The notes: a model not told the origin generated them from the letters alone. DNA of 25,828 nucleotides from an uncultured Campylobacter sp. (GCF_938041645.1 NZ_CALIST010000013.1:1-25828); one strand, 5' to 3'. Positions 1 through 8,692 are shown, numbered from the stretch's first letter. Numbers and translations: made by a program.

Positions 1-2
1 TT

Positions 3-413
3 GATGCAAAAAATTCTGCGAGCAAAAATTCCGCGCACGCCGGCGTTAAAAATTTAAGCGACGATCAAGCGCGCGCTGTTTCTGCAAAAATGCGAGCACA
101 AAAAAAATCCAAAAAGACTAAAAAATCAAGCGGACGAAATTCTACCTCGGTAAATTCTGAAAATTCCGCAGGCGCAAATTCTACAAACTCAAATTTGAAA
201 GGCACTGCGAATTCCACGAGCAAAAATTCTATAAATAAAAATTCCGCTGGCACTGCGAACTCTACAAATAAAAATTCCGCAAAAGCCGCTAATTTGGCTA
301 AATTTAAAAATGCGAATTCTGCAAGTGCTTTAAATTCTACAAACGGCATAAATTCTGATAATTCTAAAAGCTTTACAGCAGAAAATTCCCAAAATTCTAA
401 AGATCAGGCAGCT
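3..413 (+). repeat. Low-complexity Asn/Ser codon repeat inside pglB 5' end
   Basis: The stretch is built from variants of AAAAATTCCGC and AAATTCTACAAA, read in frame as K-N-S-A and N-S-T-N. The clearest unit begins GGCACTGCGAA at 201 and recurs at 249 (period 48 bp), giving GTANST-x-KNS twice. Imperfect copies of this kind can grow or shrink by slippage. None of the Asn residues has Asp or Glu at -2, so none is a bacterial glycosylation site, and the region should face the cytoplasm. Confidence 0.75.
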
Positions 414-2549
414 GGCGCGCTTCCTGCTAGGCGCAGAATTTTTGGCTTCATAAAAAATTATGAGTTTTCCAAGCATATTTTGCTGATGATTGTGTTCGCG
501 TTTGCCTTTAGCGTGGCGTTTCGTATGTGGTGGGTGTATTGGGCGAGCGGATTTCCGAACTACTTTTTTTGGGACGGCGAGCTGATGATAAACACAAACG
601 ACGGCTACGCCTTCGCAGAGGGCGCGCGCGACCGACTCGCCGGCTTTCATCAGCCCAACGATCTTAGCTATTTTAGCGCGCCACTTTCGATCGTGACGGC
701 GTTTTTGGCTGAAATTTTGCCCTTTAAAATCGAGACGATCTTCGTTTATCTACCGGCTTTGTTTAGCTCGCTCATCGTAGTGCCGATCTTGCTTATCTCA
801 AGCGAGTTTCGCTGCATGCGCGCAGGCTTCATCGGCGCACTTGTCGCGAGCGTGGCGAATAGCTACTACAACCGCACGATGGCTGGGTATTACGACACCG
901 ATATGCTAAATATCGTGCTTGCGATGTGCATTTTGTGGGCGCTCATCCGTATCTGCACGCGCGGTTCGCGCAGCACGCTGTTTTGGCTGGGCGCGTTTGT
1001 GATATTTTATATGTGGTGGTATCCCTCCAGCTTCTCGCTAAATTCCATGATGCTCGCCGTATTTTTCGCCTACACGCTGATTTTTAAGCGAAAAAGTGCG
1101 GTAAATTACGAAGCGATGATTATCTTTTTGATCGCGCTTTGCTCCACGCCTTTGGTGGCAAAAATTTTAATCTCGCTTACGCTATTTTGGCTCTTTGCAT
1201 TTAAAGGAAAGCTATTAAATTTTAAAATTTTAGCGATTATCGGCGCGCTTGCCGTAGTCTTTTTCGTCGCAAACGGAGGTCTTAGCCCGATCATCTTTCA
1301 GGCAAAATTTTATATCTTCCGCTCCTTTGCGGACAACGCCGATACGGCATTTCATTTTTTCAACGTCAATCAAACGATCCAAGAATCTGGCATCGTGCCG
1401 CCTAAGATTTTTATGGAGCGCATCAGCTCGCACGTCGCGGTTTTCGTGATCGCAGCAATCGGATATTTGGTGCTTTGCTTTAGGCATAAGGAATTTTTGC
1501 TCTCGATCCCACTTTTGCTTTTGGGCTTTGCGGCGAACAAAGCGGGCCTTAGATTTACGATCTACGCTGTGGGCGTGATGGGGCTGAGCTTCGGATATAT
1601 TTTGTATTTTTGCGTAAAGCGCTTGGATCTGCCAAAGATTGCGGGACGCGCGATACTGCTTATTTTGACGGCACTTGCGATCTATCCCGCGTGGCAGCAC
1701 ATCGTCTCGTACAAGGTCGATACGGTCTTTTATCAAAGTGAGGTACGGGTGCTAGATGAGCTCAAAGATAAGGCGCAGCGCGAAGACTACGCGCTTTCAT
1801 GGTGGGACTACGGTTACGGTATACGCTATTACAGCGACGTAAAAACCCTCATCGACGGCGGCAAACACCTAGGCAACGATAATTTCCCCGTTAGCTTCGC
1901 GCTTTTTAAGGATCAGATGAGCTCTGCAAATATGGCGCGCCTAGATGTCGAATACACGGAGCGCGGATATAGCGAGAAAATTCCAAACAAGCTAAAGCAA
2001 ATTTTAAAAGATTACAACGCGACCGACGTCAATGATTTTATCTTAGGCTTGGGACTGGCTGATTTTAAGCCGCCGAAGCCTACGCGCGACATCTACTACA
2101 TCCTGCCCGATCGTATGATGAATATCTTTCCCGTCGTCACGCAGTTTTCAAACATCGACATCACCGACGGCAAGCAGCTAAGTGAGCTGTTTTTCATAAC
2201 GAGCGATAGGTTCGTTCAGGATCAAAGCGGCGTGCATATGGACAACGGCTTTTCGATCTCACCGAGCCTTTTAAATTTAGAGTATAGCGGCAGAAAATTT
2301 GCGATCAATACCTTTTACGAAACGAGCTACGACGCGAATGGCAAGCTTTCGGTAAAAGAGTTTAATATGGACAGCAGCGCGCAATTTTACGTGATTTTCA
2401 TGCGTGATTACGGGCGATTTTTGCTGCTAGATAAGACGATGCTAAACTCAAGCTACATTCAACTTTTTGTATTTGAAAGATATAGGCCCGAGCTATTCGA
2501 GCCTGTGATCTTAAGCCCTGCTGTGAAAGTTTATAAATTAAAGCGCTAG
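3..2549 (+). CDS. pglB: Oligosaccharyltransferase PglB with long Asn/Ser-rich N-terminal extension (5' end outside window)
   Basis: Inner-membrane enzyme that moves the lipid-linked heptasaccharide onto Asn in D/E-X-N-X-S/T sites of periplasmic proteins. The catalytic core is plainly PglB: the DGYAFAEGARD segment with the catalytic Asp, many membrane helices, and the signature WWDYG at about residues 571-575 counted from the ATG at base 90, followed by a periplasmic domain. DYNAT (Asn codon 2016-2018) sits where C. jejuni PglB carries its own glycosylation site. About 120 residues of Asn/Ser/Lys/Ala-rich sequence precede the first helix. The ATG at 90 has no ribosome binding site, and the frame stays open to base 3 with the same composition (AKNSASKNSA), so the true start is probably upstream. 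The usual PglB is about 710 residues. The identification is firm; the start is unknown. Confidence 0.95.
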   Translation, partial: DAKNSASKNSAHAGVKNLSDDQARAVSAKMRAQKKSKKTKKSSGRNSTSVNSENSAGANSTNSNLKGTANSTSKNSINKNSAGTANSTNKNSAKAANLAKFKNANSASALNSTNGINSDNSKSFTAENSQNSKDQAAGALPARRRIFGFIKNYEFSKHILLMIVFAFAFSVAFRMWWVYWASGFPNYFFWDGELMINTNDGYAFAEGARDRLAGFHQPNDLSYFSAPLSIVTAFLAEILPFKIETIFVYLPALFSSLIVVPILLISSEFRCMRAGFIGALVASVANSYYNRTMAGYYDTDMLNIVLAMCILWALIRICTRGSRSTLFWLGAFVIFYMWWYPSSFSLNSMMLAVFFAYTLIFKRKSAVNYEAMIIFLIALCSTPLVAKILISLTLFWLFAFKGKLLNFKILAIIGALAVVFFVANGGLSPIIFQAKFYIFRSFADNADTAFHFFNVNQTIQESGIVPPKIFMERISSHVAVFVIAAIGYLVLCFRHKEFLLSIPLLLLGFAANKAGLRFTIYAVGVMGLSFGYILYFCVKRLDLPKIAGRAILLILTALAIYPAWQHIVSYKVDTVFYQSEVRVLDELKDKAQREDYALSWWDYGYGIRYYSDVKTLIDGGKHLGNDNFPVSFALFKDQMSSANMARLDVEYTERGYSEKIPNKLKQILKDYNATDVNDFILGLGLADFKPPKPTRDIYYILPDRMMNIFPVVTQFSNIDITDGKQLSELFFITSDRFVQDQSGVHMDNGFSISPSLLNLEYSGRKFAINTFYETSYDANGKLSVKEFNMDSSAQFYVIFMRDYGRFLLLDKTMLNSSYIQLFVFERYRPELFEPVILSPAVKVYKLKR

Positions 2550-2580
2550 ATAAATTTTGCCGCAAGCTAAGGAGAAATTT

Positions 2581-2634
2581 ATGGAATTTAATCTCGCAAC
2601 GCCAAAGAAGGAATGCAACAGATGGCTCGCATAG
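2581..2634 (+). CDS. 17-codon leader ORF overlapping the pglA start
   Basis: ATG at 2581 follows a near-perfect ribosome binding site, AAGGAG at 2569-2574, with spacing 6. The ORF runs 17 codons (it begins MEFNLATPKK) and stops at TAG 2632-2634, inside the first codons of pglA in another frame. The pglA binding site AAGGA at 2607-2611 lies within this ORF. Ribosomes leaving the leader would finish on top of the pglA start, which suggests translational coupling. It could also be a scar left by loss of a gene between pglB and pglA. I know of no counterpart, and expression is unproven. Confidence 0.4.
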   Translation: MEFNLATPKKECNRWLA

Positions 2635-3749
2635 GGTTTTTAAGCCATGCCGATATGAGCTTACATTTCTTTCGCCGCCCGATAATGCAGGCTTTAAAAG
2701 AGCGCGGGCACGAGGTTTTCGCAATTGCTCCTCGCGGCGCTTATACGCAGGATTTGGCACGCGATTTTAATGCCGTAACTTACGATCTTGATCGAGCGAG
2801 CCTAAATCCGTTTACCGTATTTAGCAACACCAAAGCCCTTGCGCGCGAGCTAAAGAGGCTAAATTTGGACCTGCTGCAAACAGCTGCGCACAAATCAAAT
2901 GTGTTTGGTACGCTGGCGGCTCGAGAGGCGGGTATAAAATATGTGATAAACTTAGTCGAGGGGCTGGGTAGCTTTTATATCGACGATGATATTAAAACAA
3001 GGCTCGTGCGAGCGGTATTGGAGAAGCTTTATAAATTTTCATTTTTGCAGGCGGATGCTTGCATATTTGTAAATGATGCCGATCCCGATTATATGCTATC
3101 TCGCGGGCTTATTGCGAAGCAAAAGGTTATAAGAATTAAAAGTGTAGGCGTAAATGCTGAAAAGTTCAACCCCAAAACCGTTAGTGTGGCGGATTTGGGC
3201 GAGGATTTGCACGGCAAAAAGATCGTACTGATGATAGCTCGCGCGATGTGGCATAAGGGCGTGAGAGAATTCTACGAAGCAGCAGAAATTTTAAAAGATC
3301 GATCGGATGCGAAATTTGTCTTTGTAGGCGAGGGTTTTGCTGGTAATAAAAGTACCGCTGATCCTGCGTTTTTGCGAAGCGGCGCGGTGCATTATCTGGG
3401 TGCCAGAAACGATGTGCCTGAGCTCTTGAAGGCTAGTTACCTACTGGCACTTCCTAGCTACAAGGAGGGCTTTCCGCGCACGGTTTTAGAGGCGATGAGC
3501 ATGGCGCGAGCCTGCGTGGTAAGCGATTGCAGCGGCTGCGTCGAAGCGGTGCAGGATGGCGTCAACGGTCTAATCTGCCGCACTCGCGACGCGAATGATC
3601 TTGCGCGAAAGATCGAAATTTTGCTAGATGATGAGCCGCTTTGCGAGAGGCTCGGACAAAACGGGCGCGAGATGGTGCTTGCAAATTACGACGAAAAGAT
3701 CGTCACGGAAAAATATTTAGAGGTTTATAGGAAATTTATCGATGTATAG
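2622..3749 (+). CDS. pglA: PglA, GalNAc transferase acting on Und-PP-diNAcBac
   Basis: GT4-family glycosyltransferase that adds the first alpha-1,3-GalNAc to undecaprenyl-diphosphate-bacillosamine on the cytoplasmic face. Landmarks that match C. jejuni PglA are RIGFLSHAD at the N-terminus, AAHKSN, LVEGLGSFYID, VLMIARAMWHKGV, and the sugar-nucleotide motif LPSYKEGFPRTVLEAMSM (E-x7-E type). The ATG at 2622 is chosen over the one at 2613 because AAGGA at 2607-2611 gives it proper spacing (10) and because the family begins M-x-IGFLSHA; this gives 375 residues, the normal length. Its end overlaps pglC by 8 bp. Confidence 0.93.
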   Translation: MARIGFLSHADMSLHFFRRPIMQALKERGHEVFAIAPRGAYTQDLARDFNAVTYDLDRASLNPFTVFSNTKALARELKRLNLDLLQTAAHKSNVFGTLAAREAGIKYVINLVEGLGSFYIDDDIKTRLVRAVLEKLYKFSFLQADACIFVNDADPDYMLSRGLIAKQKVIRIKSVGVNAEKFNPKTVSVADLGEDLHGKKIVLMIARAMWHKGVREFYEAAEILKDRSDAKFVFVGEGFAGNKSTADPAFLRSGAVHYLGARNDVPELLKASYLLALPSYKEGFPRTVLEAMSMARACVVSDCSGCVEAVQDGVNGLICRTRDANDLARKIEILLDDEPLCERLGQNGREMVLANYDEKIVTEKYLEVYRKFIDV

Positions 3750-4347
3750 GTGTTTTTTAAAGCGCGCGCTCGATTTTACGGCGGCTTTGGTTTTGATCAT
3801 TTTGGTTTCGCCCGTGATGGCGCTTACGTGGTTCTTAATCCGCAAGCATATTAGCAAAAGCGCGATTTTTACGCAATCTCGCCCTGGTCTTGATGAGCAA
3901 ATTTTTAAAATTTACAAATTTAAAACGATGAGCGACGAGTGCGGCGCGGACGGCGAATTGCTGCCCGACGAAGAGCGGCTTAATGAATACGGCAAAAAAA
4001 TTCGCGCGCTAAGCCTGGATGAGCTGCCGCAGCTTTTTAACGTGCTAAAGGGCGATATGAGCTTCATCGGACCACGTCCGCTACTGATTGAGTACCTGCC
4101 GCTTTATTCGCCGCCGCAGCGCCTTAGGCACAGCGTGCGCCCGGGCATCACGGGGCTTGCGCAGGTAAACGGACGCAACGCGATCAGCTGGGAGAAAAAA
4201 TTTGAGTTCGATACGTATTACGCGCAGAATTTAAGCTTCGTGCTCGATCTTAAAATCGCGCTTTTAACGATTAAAAAAGTGCTTGCGAAAGAGGGCGTAA
4301 ATAAAGAGGGCATGGCGACTACGGAGAAATTTAATGGGCACAACTAA
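3742..4347 (+). CDS. pglC: PglC, undecaprenyl-phosphate diNAcBac-1-phosphate transferase
   Basis: Small monotopic phosphoglycosyl transferase that attaches diNAcBac-1-phosphate from UDP-diNAcBac to undecaprenyl phosphate, the first membrane step of glycan assembly. It has one N-terminal reentrant hydrophobic segment (about residues 10-32, containing the helix-breaking Ser-Pro), then SRPGLDE, IYKFKTMSD, the catalytic Asp-Glu pair in SLDELPQLFNVLKGDMS, the GPRPLL motif, RPGITGLAQVNGRN, and a C-terminal TTEKFNG. The length of 201 residues matches C. jejuni PglC (200). It overlaps pglA by 8 bp and pglD by 14 bp, so the three are translationally linked. Confidence 0.95.
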   Translation: MYRCFLKRALDFTAALVLIILVSPVMALTWFLIRKHISKSAIFTQSRPGLDEQIFKIYKFKTMSDECGADGELLPDEERLNEYGKKIRALSLDELPQLFNVLKGDMSFIGPRPLLIEYLPLYSPPQRLRHSVRPGITGLAQVNGRNAISWEKKFEFDTYYAQNLSFVLDLKIALLTIKKVLAKEGVNKEGMATTEKFNGHN

Positions 4348-4939
4348 AATTTACGTTTACGGCGCGAGCGGACACGGGTTGGTGGTCGCGGACGTCGCGC
4401 TAGTCGCGCGCGGAGCTAAATTTAGCGAGGTCGTTTTTTTAGACGACGCGGCAGGGCTGAAATTTAGCGAGGATCTGCCGAAGCACCCCGTAATAATCGC
4501 AATCGGAGATAACAAAACTCGCGCAAAGATCCAAGAGAGGGTGGTGCGAGCGGGTTTTGAGATAGCGACGCTAATTCATCAAAGCGCGATCGTTAGCCCA
4601 AGCGCCGTCATCGGCGAGGGCGCGGTCGTAATGCCCGGCGCCGTGATAAACGCGCGAGCTAAAATCGGTCGCGGCGTGATAATCAATTCAGGCGTCGTAA
4701 TCGAGCACGAGTGCGAGATCGGCGAGTTTGCGCACATTAGCCCAAACGCGGCGCTTGCGGGCGGCGTGAAGGTGGGGGCGTTTTCGCACGTGGGCATCGG
4801 CGCTAGCGTCATTCAGAGGCTAAGTATCGGGCAGCGCTGCATCATCGGCGCGGGTGCTGCGGTCGTGCGCGACATACCTAGCGGTTGCACGGCGGTAGGC
4901 GTACCCGCTCGGATAGTTAAAAAAAGCGATCAAATTTAA
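4334..4939 (+). CDS. pglD: PglD, UDP-4-amino-sugar acetyltransferase
   Basis: Makes UDP-diNAcBac by acetyl-CoA-dependent acetylation of the UDP-4-amino-sugar produced by PglE. The N-terminal Rossmann-like part has YVYGASGHGLVV for UDP binding. From about residue 85 the protein is a left-handed beta-helix of hexapeptide repeats. The likely catalytic His is residue 125 in VVIEHECEIG, the same number as in the C. jejuni enzyme, and His134 also lies in the active-site stretch. It ends in the typical VGVPARIV. The length of 201 residues is normal. The start lies inside the end of pglC. A 110-bp gap then separates it from pglE. Confidence 0.94.
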   Translation: MGTTKIYVYGASGHGLVVADVALVARGAKFSEVVFLDDAAGLKFSEDLPKHPVIIAIGDNKTRAKIQERVVRAGFEIATLIHQSAIVSPSAVIGEGAVVMPGAVINARAKIGRGVIINSGVVIEHECEIGEFAHISPNAALAGGVKVGAFSHVGIGASVIQRLSIGQRCIIGAGAAVVRDIPSGCTAVGVPARIVKKSDQI

Positions 4940-5049
4940 AATTTATAACATTAAAAGTGATAAAATCCGAGCATTTAAATTTAATGCCGAAAGCTAAATT
5001 TAGCCTTGCGCCAGGCGAGGTTAAATTTAAAGATCAAGGAAGGATGAAG

Positions 5050-6147
5050 ATGGCAAGAGTATTTTTAAGCCCGCCGAATATGGGCGGCGATGAGCTTGAG
5101 TATATAAAAAAGGTATTTGAGAGTAACTATATCGCGCCTTTAGGCGAATATGTAAATCGCTTTGAGGATGCGGTGAAATCATATACGCACGCACGCGGCG
5201 CATTAGCGCTAAACGCAGGCACGGCGGCGCTTCATCTGGCGCTTCGCTGCAGCGGCGTAAAGGACGGCGACGTGGTACTTGGCTCCACGTTTACCTTTAT
5301 GGCGTCGCTAAATCCGATATTTTACGAGCGCTGCGTGCCAGTGCTGATAGATAGCGACGAGAGCTGGAATTTAAGCCCGAAGCTGCTTAAAGAAGCGATC
5401 AAAAAATCGCCGAAAAAGCCAAAGGCGCTCATCGTTACGCACCTTTACGGACAGGCTGCGAAGATGGACGAGATATGCGAAATTTGCGCTAATGAAAATA
5501 TCGATCTCATCGAGGACGCCGCAGAGGCGCTGGGCGGATTTTATAAAGGCAAAGCATTAGGCGGCATAGGAAAATGCGGCGCGCTAAGCTTCAACGGCAA
5601 TAAAATTATCACTACCTCTGGCGGCGGAATGCTGATCTCAAACGACGAGGAGCTAGTGGCTAAGGCTAGATTTTTAAGCACCCAGGCGCGCGAGCCGCTG
5701 CTTCACTACGAGCACAAAGACTACGGCTACAACTACCGCTTAAGCAACGTCTTGGGCGCTATCGGCGTAGGCCAGATGGAGGTCTTGCCGCAGCGCGTAA
5801 AGAGAAAGCGCGAAATTTTTAAAATTTATGAGGATCTGTTTAGGGGCACCGACGTGGAGTTTATGCCTGAAGTCGAAGGCGGCAAGGGCAATAGATGGCT
5901 TACGACGCTTCTATTTAAGAAAAAGGATGCCCATCTAAAGGTTATCGACGCTCTAAATAAAGCCGACATTGAATCTCGTCCGCTTTGGAAGCCGATGCAT
6001 CTGCAAAGCATCTTCGCAGGCGTGCTTAGCGTAGTTGACGGCACGAGCGAGGATATGTTCAGTCGCGGCATCTGCCTGCCTAGCGGCACCGATATGAGCG
6101 ACGAGACGATCGAGCGCGTCGTAAAAATCGTAAAAGAAAACATCTGA
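5050..6147 (+). CDS. pglE: PglE, PLP-dependent UDP-4-keto-sugar aminotransferase
   Basis: DegT/DnrJ/EryC1-family enzyme that transfers an amino group from glutamate to the 4-keto sugar made by PglF. It shows FLSPPNMGGDE at the N-terminus, SNYIAPLGE, ALNAGTAALHLAL, IEDAAEALGGFY, and FNGNKIITTSGGG with the Schiff-base Lys at residue 185. The frame is open from a GTG at 4957, but that start has no binding site and would add 31 residues unlike the family. AAGGAAGG at 5036-5043 serves the ATGs at 5044 or 5050; the one at 5050 gives MARVFLSPP, close to C. jejuni MRFFLSPP. The 365 residues are slightly fewer than the 386 in C. jejuni. Its stop shares one base with the pglF start. Confidence 0.93.
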   Translation: MARVFLSPPNMGGDELEYIKKVFESNYIAPLGEYVNRFEDAVKSYTHARGALALNAGTAALHLALRCSGVKDGDVVLGSTFTFMASLNPIFYERCVPVLIDSDESWNLSPKLLKEAIKKSPKKPKALIVTHLYGQAAKMDEICEICANENIDLIEDAAEALGGFYKGKALGGIGKCGALSFNGNKIITTSGGGMLISNDEELVAKARFLSTQAREPLLHYEHKDYGYNYRLSNVLGAIGVGQMEVLPQRVKRKREIFKIYEDLFRGTDVEFMPEVEGGKGNRWLTTLLFKKKDAHLKVIDALNKADIESRPLWKPMHLQSIFAGVLSVVDGTSEDMFSRGICLPSGTDMSDETIERVVKIVKENI

Positions 6148-7952
6148 TGCTGTTAAAACCCACTAAATTTAGCCGCTTCGCGTTTTTTTTGCTAGGAGAT
6201 ATTTTTATCTCGATCCTCTCCGTTTATATCGCGTTTTTGCTGCGATTTAGCGGAGATATACCGAACGAATTTTATAAAGGCGCGCTGCTTAGCGCCTCAA
6301 GCCTTACTGCGATTAAAATTTTCTATTTTTGGTTTTTGCGGATCTATTTAGTTCCGTGGAGATTTTTCGGGCTATACGAAGCGAGAAAGCTCTTCTACGC
6401 GCACGTGATGGCGGCGCTTACCTTTTTGATCCTGTTTTTTTTAGCGAGTAAAGTTTTTAACCCCTTCCCGCGCTCGGTCATCATTATCGATGCAGCGATC
6501 TCGTTTATTTTGATCAGCGGGGTTAGAATTTCAAAGCGGATGTTTCTAAGCGAGAAGAAAAACATCACGAATAACGAGCCTTGCATCGTCGTAGGCGCTA
6601 CGAGCAAGACCTTTCACGTCCTAAAAGGGATGCGGCAAAAATATATCAATTACTATCCGGTGGGCGTCGTGGACGGGCGGCCTGAGCTAGTAGGGACCTA
6701 TTGCGAAAACTACGTCGTCAGGGCTAAGAGCGAAATTCCGCAGATGATCAAAGATAGCGGCGCCAAAACCGCGATCATCGCGCTGGCGCTGTATCCGGAC
6801 GAGCTAAAGGAGCTCTACGACGAGCTTTTTGCGTACGGGCTAAAGGATATCAAGCTCTTTTCGCTTTTGGAGGATGAGAGCAAAAAGATCCGCGACGTAT
6901 CGATCGAGGATCTGCTCGCGCGCAAGCCCAAAGACCTCGACACCAAGGCGATTGAAAATTTTATCAAAGACAAGATCGTGCTGGTAACGGGCGCAGGCGG
7001 CACGATAGGAAGCGAAATTTGCAAGCAGTGCTTGAAATTCGGCGCAAAGAGGCTCATTATGGTCGAGCACAGCGAGTTTAACCTCTACTCGATCAACGAA
7101 GCGACGGGCGCGGACGCGCGCAACGAGCTAAAGATGGTAAATATCGTTTATCGTCATGAGCTAGAGGAGGTTTTTGCAGAATTTCATCCCGAGGTAGTCG
7201 TGCATGCAGCGGCGTATAAGCACGTGCCGCTATGCGAGTTTAATCCGCATTTAGCGGTCAAAAACAATATCATCGGCACTAAAAACGTAATCGATCTATC
7301 CAAAAAATATGGCGCGAAAAAGGTCGTTTTGATCTCGACCGATAAGGCGGTGCGACCGACGAACATTATGGGCACGACGAAGCGTATCTGCGAGCTTTAC
7401 GCGCTAAATTCCAACGACGCGACAAGCGATACGCAGATCGTCGCCGTCCGCTTCGGAAACGTGCTCGGCTCAAGCGGTAGCGTCATTCCTAAATTTAAAC
7501 GCCAGATCGAAGCGAACGAGCCGCTTACCGTTACGCACCCCGAGATTACGAGATATTTTATGCTCGTTAGCGAGGCGTGCCAACTCGTGCTTCAAGCAGC
7601 CTCCATCGCGCAGGGCGGCGAGCTTTTCGTGCTGGATATGGGCGAGCCCGTAAAGATCGCCGATCTTGCAAAGCGAATGTTGCAGCTTGCCGGTAAGGAG
7701 GAGCTGGGTATTAAATTTGTAGGCCTGCGTCCCGGAGAGAAGCTTTATGAGGAGCTTTTGATCGACGAAAACGACAAGAGCACGAAGTACCAATCAATCT
7801 TCGTAACCCACTCCGCAAAATACGACCTAGAGGAGCTAAGCTCGCAGATCGAGGAGCTTTCGGAGTGCGAGGACGCGCAGGTTGCGGATAAGCTAAAGCA
7901 GATCGTGCCCGAGTTTTCGCACCGATTAAACGATATGAAGGGCACGGCTTGA
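6147..7952 (+). CDS. pglF: PglF, UDP-GlcNAc 4,6-dehydratase (membrane)
   Basis: First enzyme of bacillosamine synthesis, converting UDP-GlcNAc to the 4-keto-6-deoxy sugar with bound NAD. The N-terminal part carries about four membrane helices (roughly residues 8-125), then a linker Rossmann domain (CIVVGA), then the extended short-chain dehydrogenase domain with TGAGGTIGSE near residue 280. The catalytic loop reads STDKAVRPTNIMGTTK: Met replaces the usual Tyr, as is typical of the PglF/FlaA1/CapD group, and Lys is kept. RPGEKLYEELL near the C-terminus is another family signature. The length of 601 residues is near normal. The stop overlaps the hisH TTG start by 4 bp. Confidence 0.94.
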   Translation: MLLKPTKFSRFAFFLLGDIFISILSVYIAFLLRFSGDIPNEFYKGALLSASSLTAIKIFYFWFLRIYLVPWRFFGLYEARKLFYAHVMAALTFLILFFLASKVFNPFPRSVIIIDAAISFILISGVRISKRMFLSEKKNITNNEPCIVVGATSKTFHVLKGMRQKYINYYPVGVVDGRPELVGTYCENYVVRAKSEIPQMIKDSGAKTAIIALALYPDELKELYDELFAYGLKDIKLFSLLEDESKKIRDVSIEDLLARKPKDLDTKAIENFIKDKIVLVTGAGGTIGSEICKQCLKFGAKRLIMVEHSEFNLYSINEATGADARNELKMVNIVYRHELEEVFAEFHPEVVVHAAAYKHVPLCEFNPHLAVKNNIIGTKNVIDLSKKYGAKKVVLISTDKAVRPTNIMGTTKRICELYALNSNDATSDTQIVAVRFGNVLGSSGSVIPKFKRQIEANEPLTVTHPEITRYFMLVSEACQLVLQAASIAQGGELFVLDMGEPVKIADLAKRMLQLAGKEELGIKFVGLRPGEKLYEELLIDENDKSTKYQSIFVTHSAKYDLEELSSQIEELSECEDAQVADKLKQIVPEFSHRLNDMKGTA

Positions 7953-8692
7953 TCGGTATCGTGGATTACGGCGCGGGCAATATCCGAAGCGTGATGAATG
8001 CGCTTAGTTTTTGCGGCGCTAAATTTACTCTCGCGCGCAGCCCTGAGGAGCTTTTGAGCTGCGATAAAGCTCTGCTTCCGGGCGTTGGCGCATTCGGCGA
8101 GGCGATGGATAGGCTTTGCGCAAGCGGTATGGACGAAGCGATTAAAGAGTTCGTCGCAAGCGGCAGATATTTTTTAGGCATCTGCCTGGGGATGCAGCTT
8201 CTGTTTGAACAAAGCGAAGAATTCGGCGCGCGTAGCGGGCTTGGAATTCTACCCGGTCGCGTCGTGAAATTTGACAAAACGAAATTTAATATTCGGGGGG
8301 CGGAATCCAGGTCCGAAAATATGAAATTTAGAGAAAATACAAAATTTATATCGGGCGAGACAGAATTTAATTCAGATAGGGCAGAGCTGAGCGAGCGCAG
8401 CGGGCAAAATTTTACCCGCGCCGAAAGCCTAAAGATCCCGCATGTCGGCTGGAACAGTGCGCATTTTATAAAGCGCTCGCCGATAAACGGGGGCTTGGGC
8501 GAGTTTGAGTATCTGTATTTCGTGCACTCCTACCACGTCCTTTGCGCGCGCGAGATCACGCTTGCGACCACGTTTTACGGCTATGAGTTTGCAAGCGCGA
8601 TCTGGCGCGAAAATGTATTTGCCTTTCAGCCGCATCCTGAAAAAAGCCACGATGCGGGCATAAAAATCATTAAAAATTTTACGGAGCTATGA
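7949..8692 (+). CDS. hisH: HisH, glutaminase subunit of IGP synthase, with an internal insertion
   Basis: Class-I glutamine amidotransferase that supplies ammonia to HisF in histidine synthesis. Visible are IVDYGAGN at the N-terminus, LPGVGAFG, the nucleophile Cys79 in GICLGMQLLFE, and the His229/Glu231 dyad in FQPHPEKS. The start is TTG at 7949, overlapping the pglF stop, with AAGGG at 7938-7942 as binding site. At 247 residues it is about 45 longer than the usual HisH. The excess is one block, residues about 109-160, between GRVVKF and KIPHVGWN. It is polar, with spaced K/E-F pairs (TKFN, MKFR, TKFI, TEFN). All catalytic residues lie outside it, so the enzyme may still work. No hisF is present in this window. 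Confidence 0.9.
   Translation: MIGIVDYGAGNIRSVMNALSFCGAKFTLARSPEELLSCDKALLPGVGAFGEAMDRLCASGMDEAIKEFVASGRYFLGICLGMQLLFEQSEEFGARSGLGILPGRVVKFDKTKFNIRGAESRSENMKFRENTKFISGETEFNSDRAELSERSGQNFTRAESLKIPHVGWNSAHFIKRSPINGGLGEFEYLYFVHSYHVLCAREITLATTFYGYEFASAIWRENVFAFQPHPEKSHDAGIKIIKNFTEL
8276..8431 (+). repeat. Low-complexity in-frame insertion within hisH
   Basis: This is DNA encoding the extra residues of HisH. It repeats the word (A/G)AATTTA about four times with irregular spacing and ends in the near-palindrome 8400-8419 (GCGGG...CCCGC around AAAATTTT). It keeps the reading frame. The origin is unknown; slippage growth or a small palindromic coding element are both possible. Confidence 0.5.

Noticed and set aside
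4579..4812. Minus-strand ORF within pglD
   Set aside because: It is the shadow of the hexapeptide-repeat region; the repeat periodicity keeps the antisense frame open.
4957..5049. GTG start adding 31 residues to PglE
   Set aside because: No binding site, and the added residues do not match the family; AAGGAAGG before 5050 and MARVFLSPP mark the real start.
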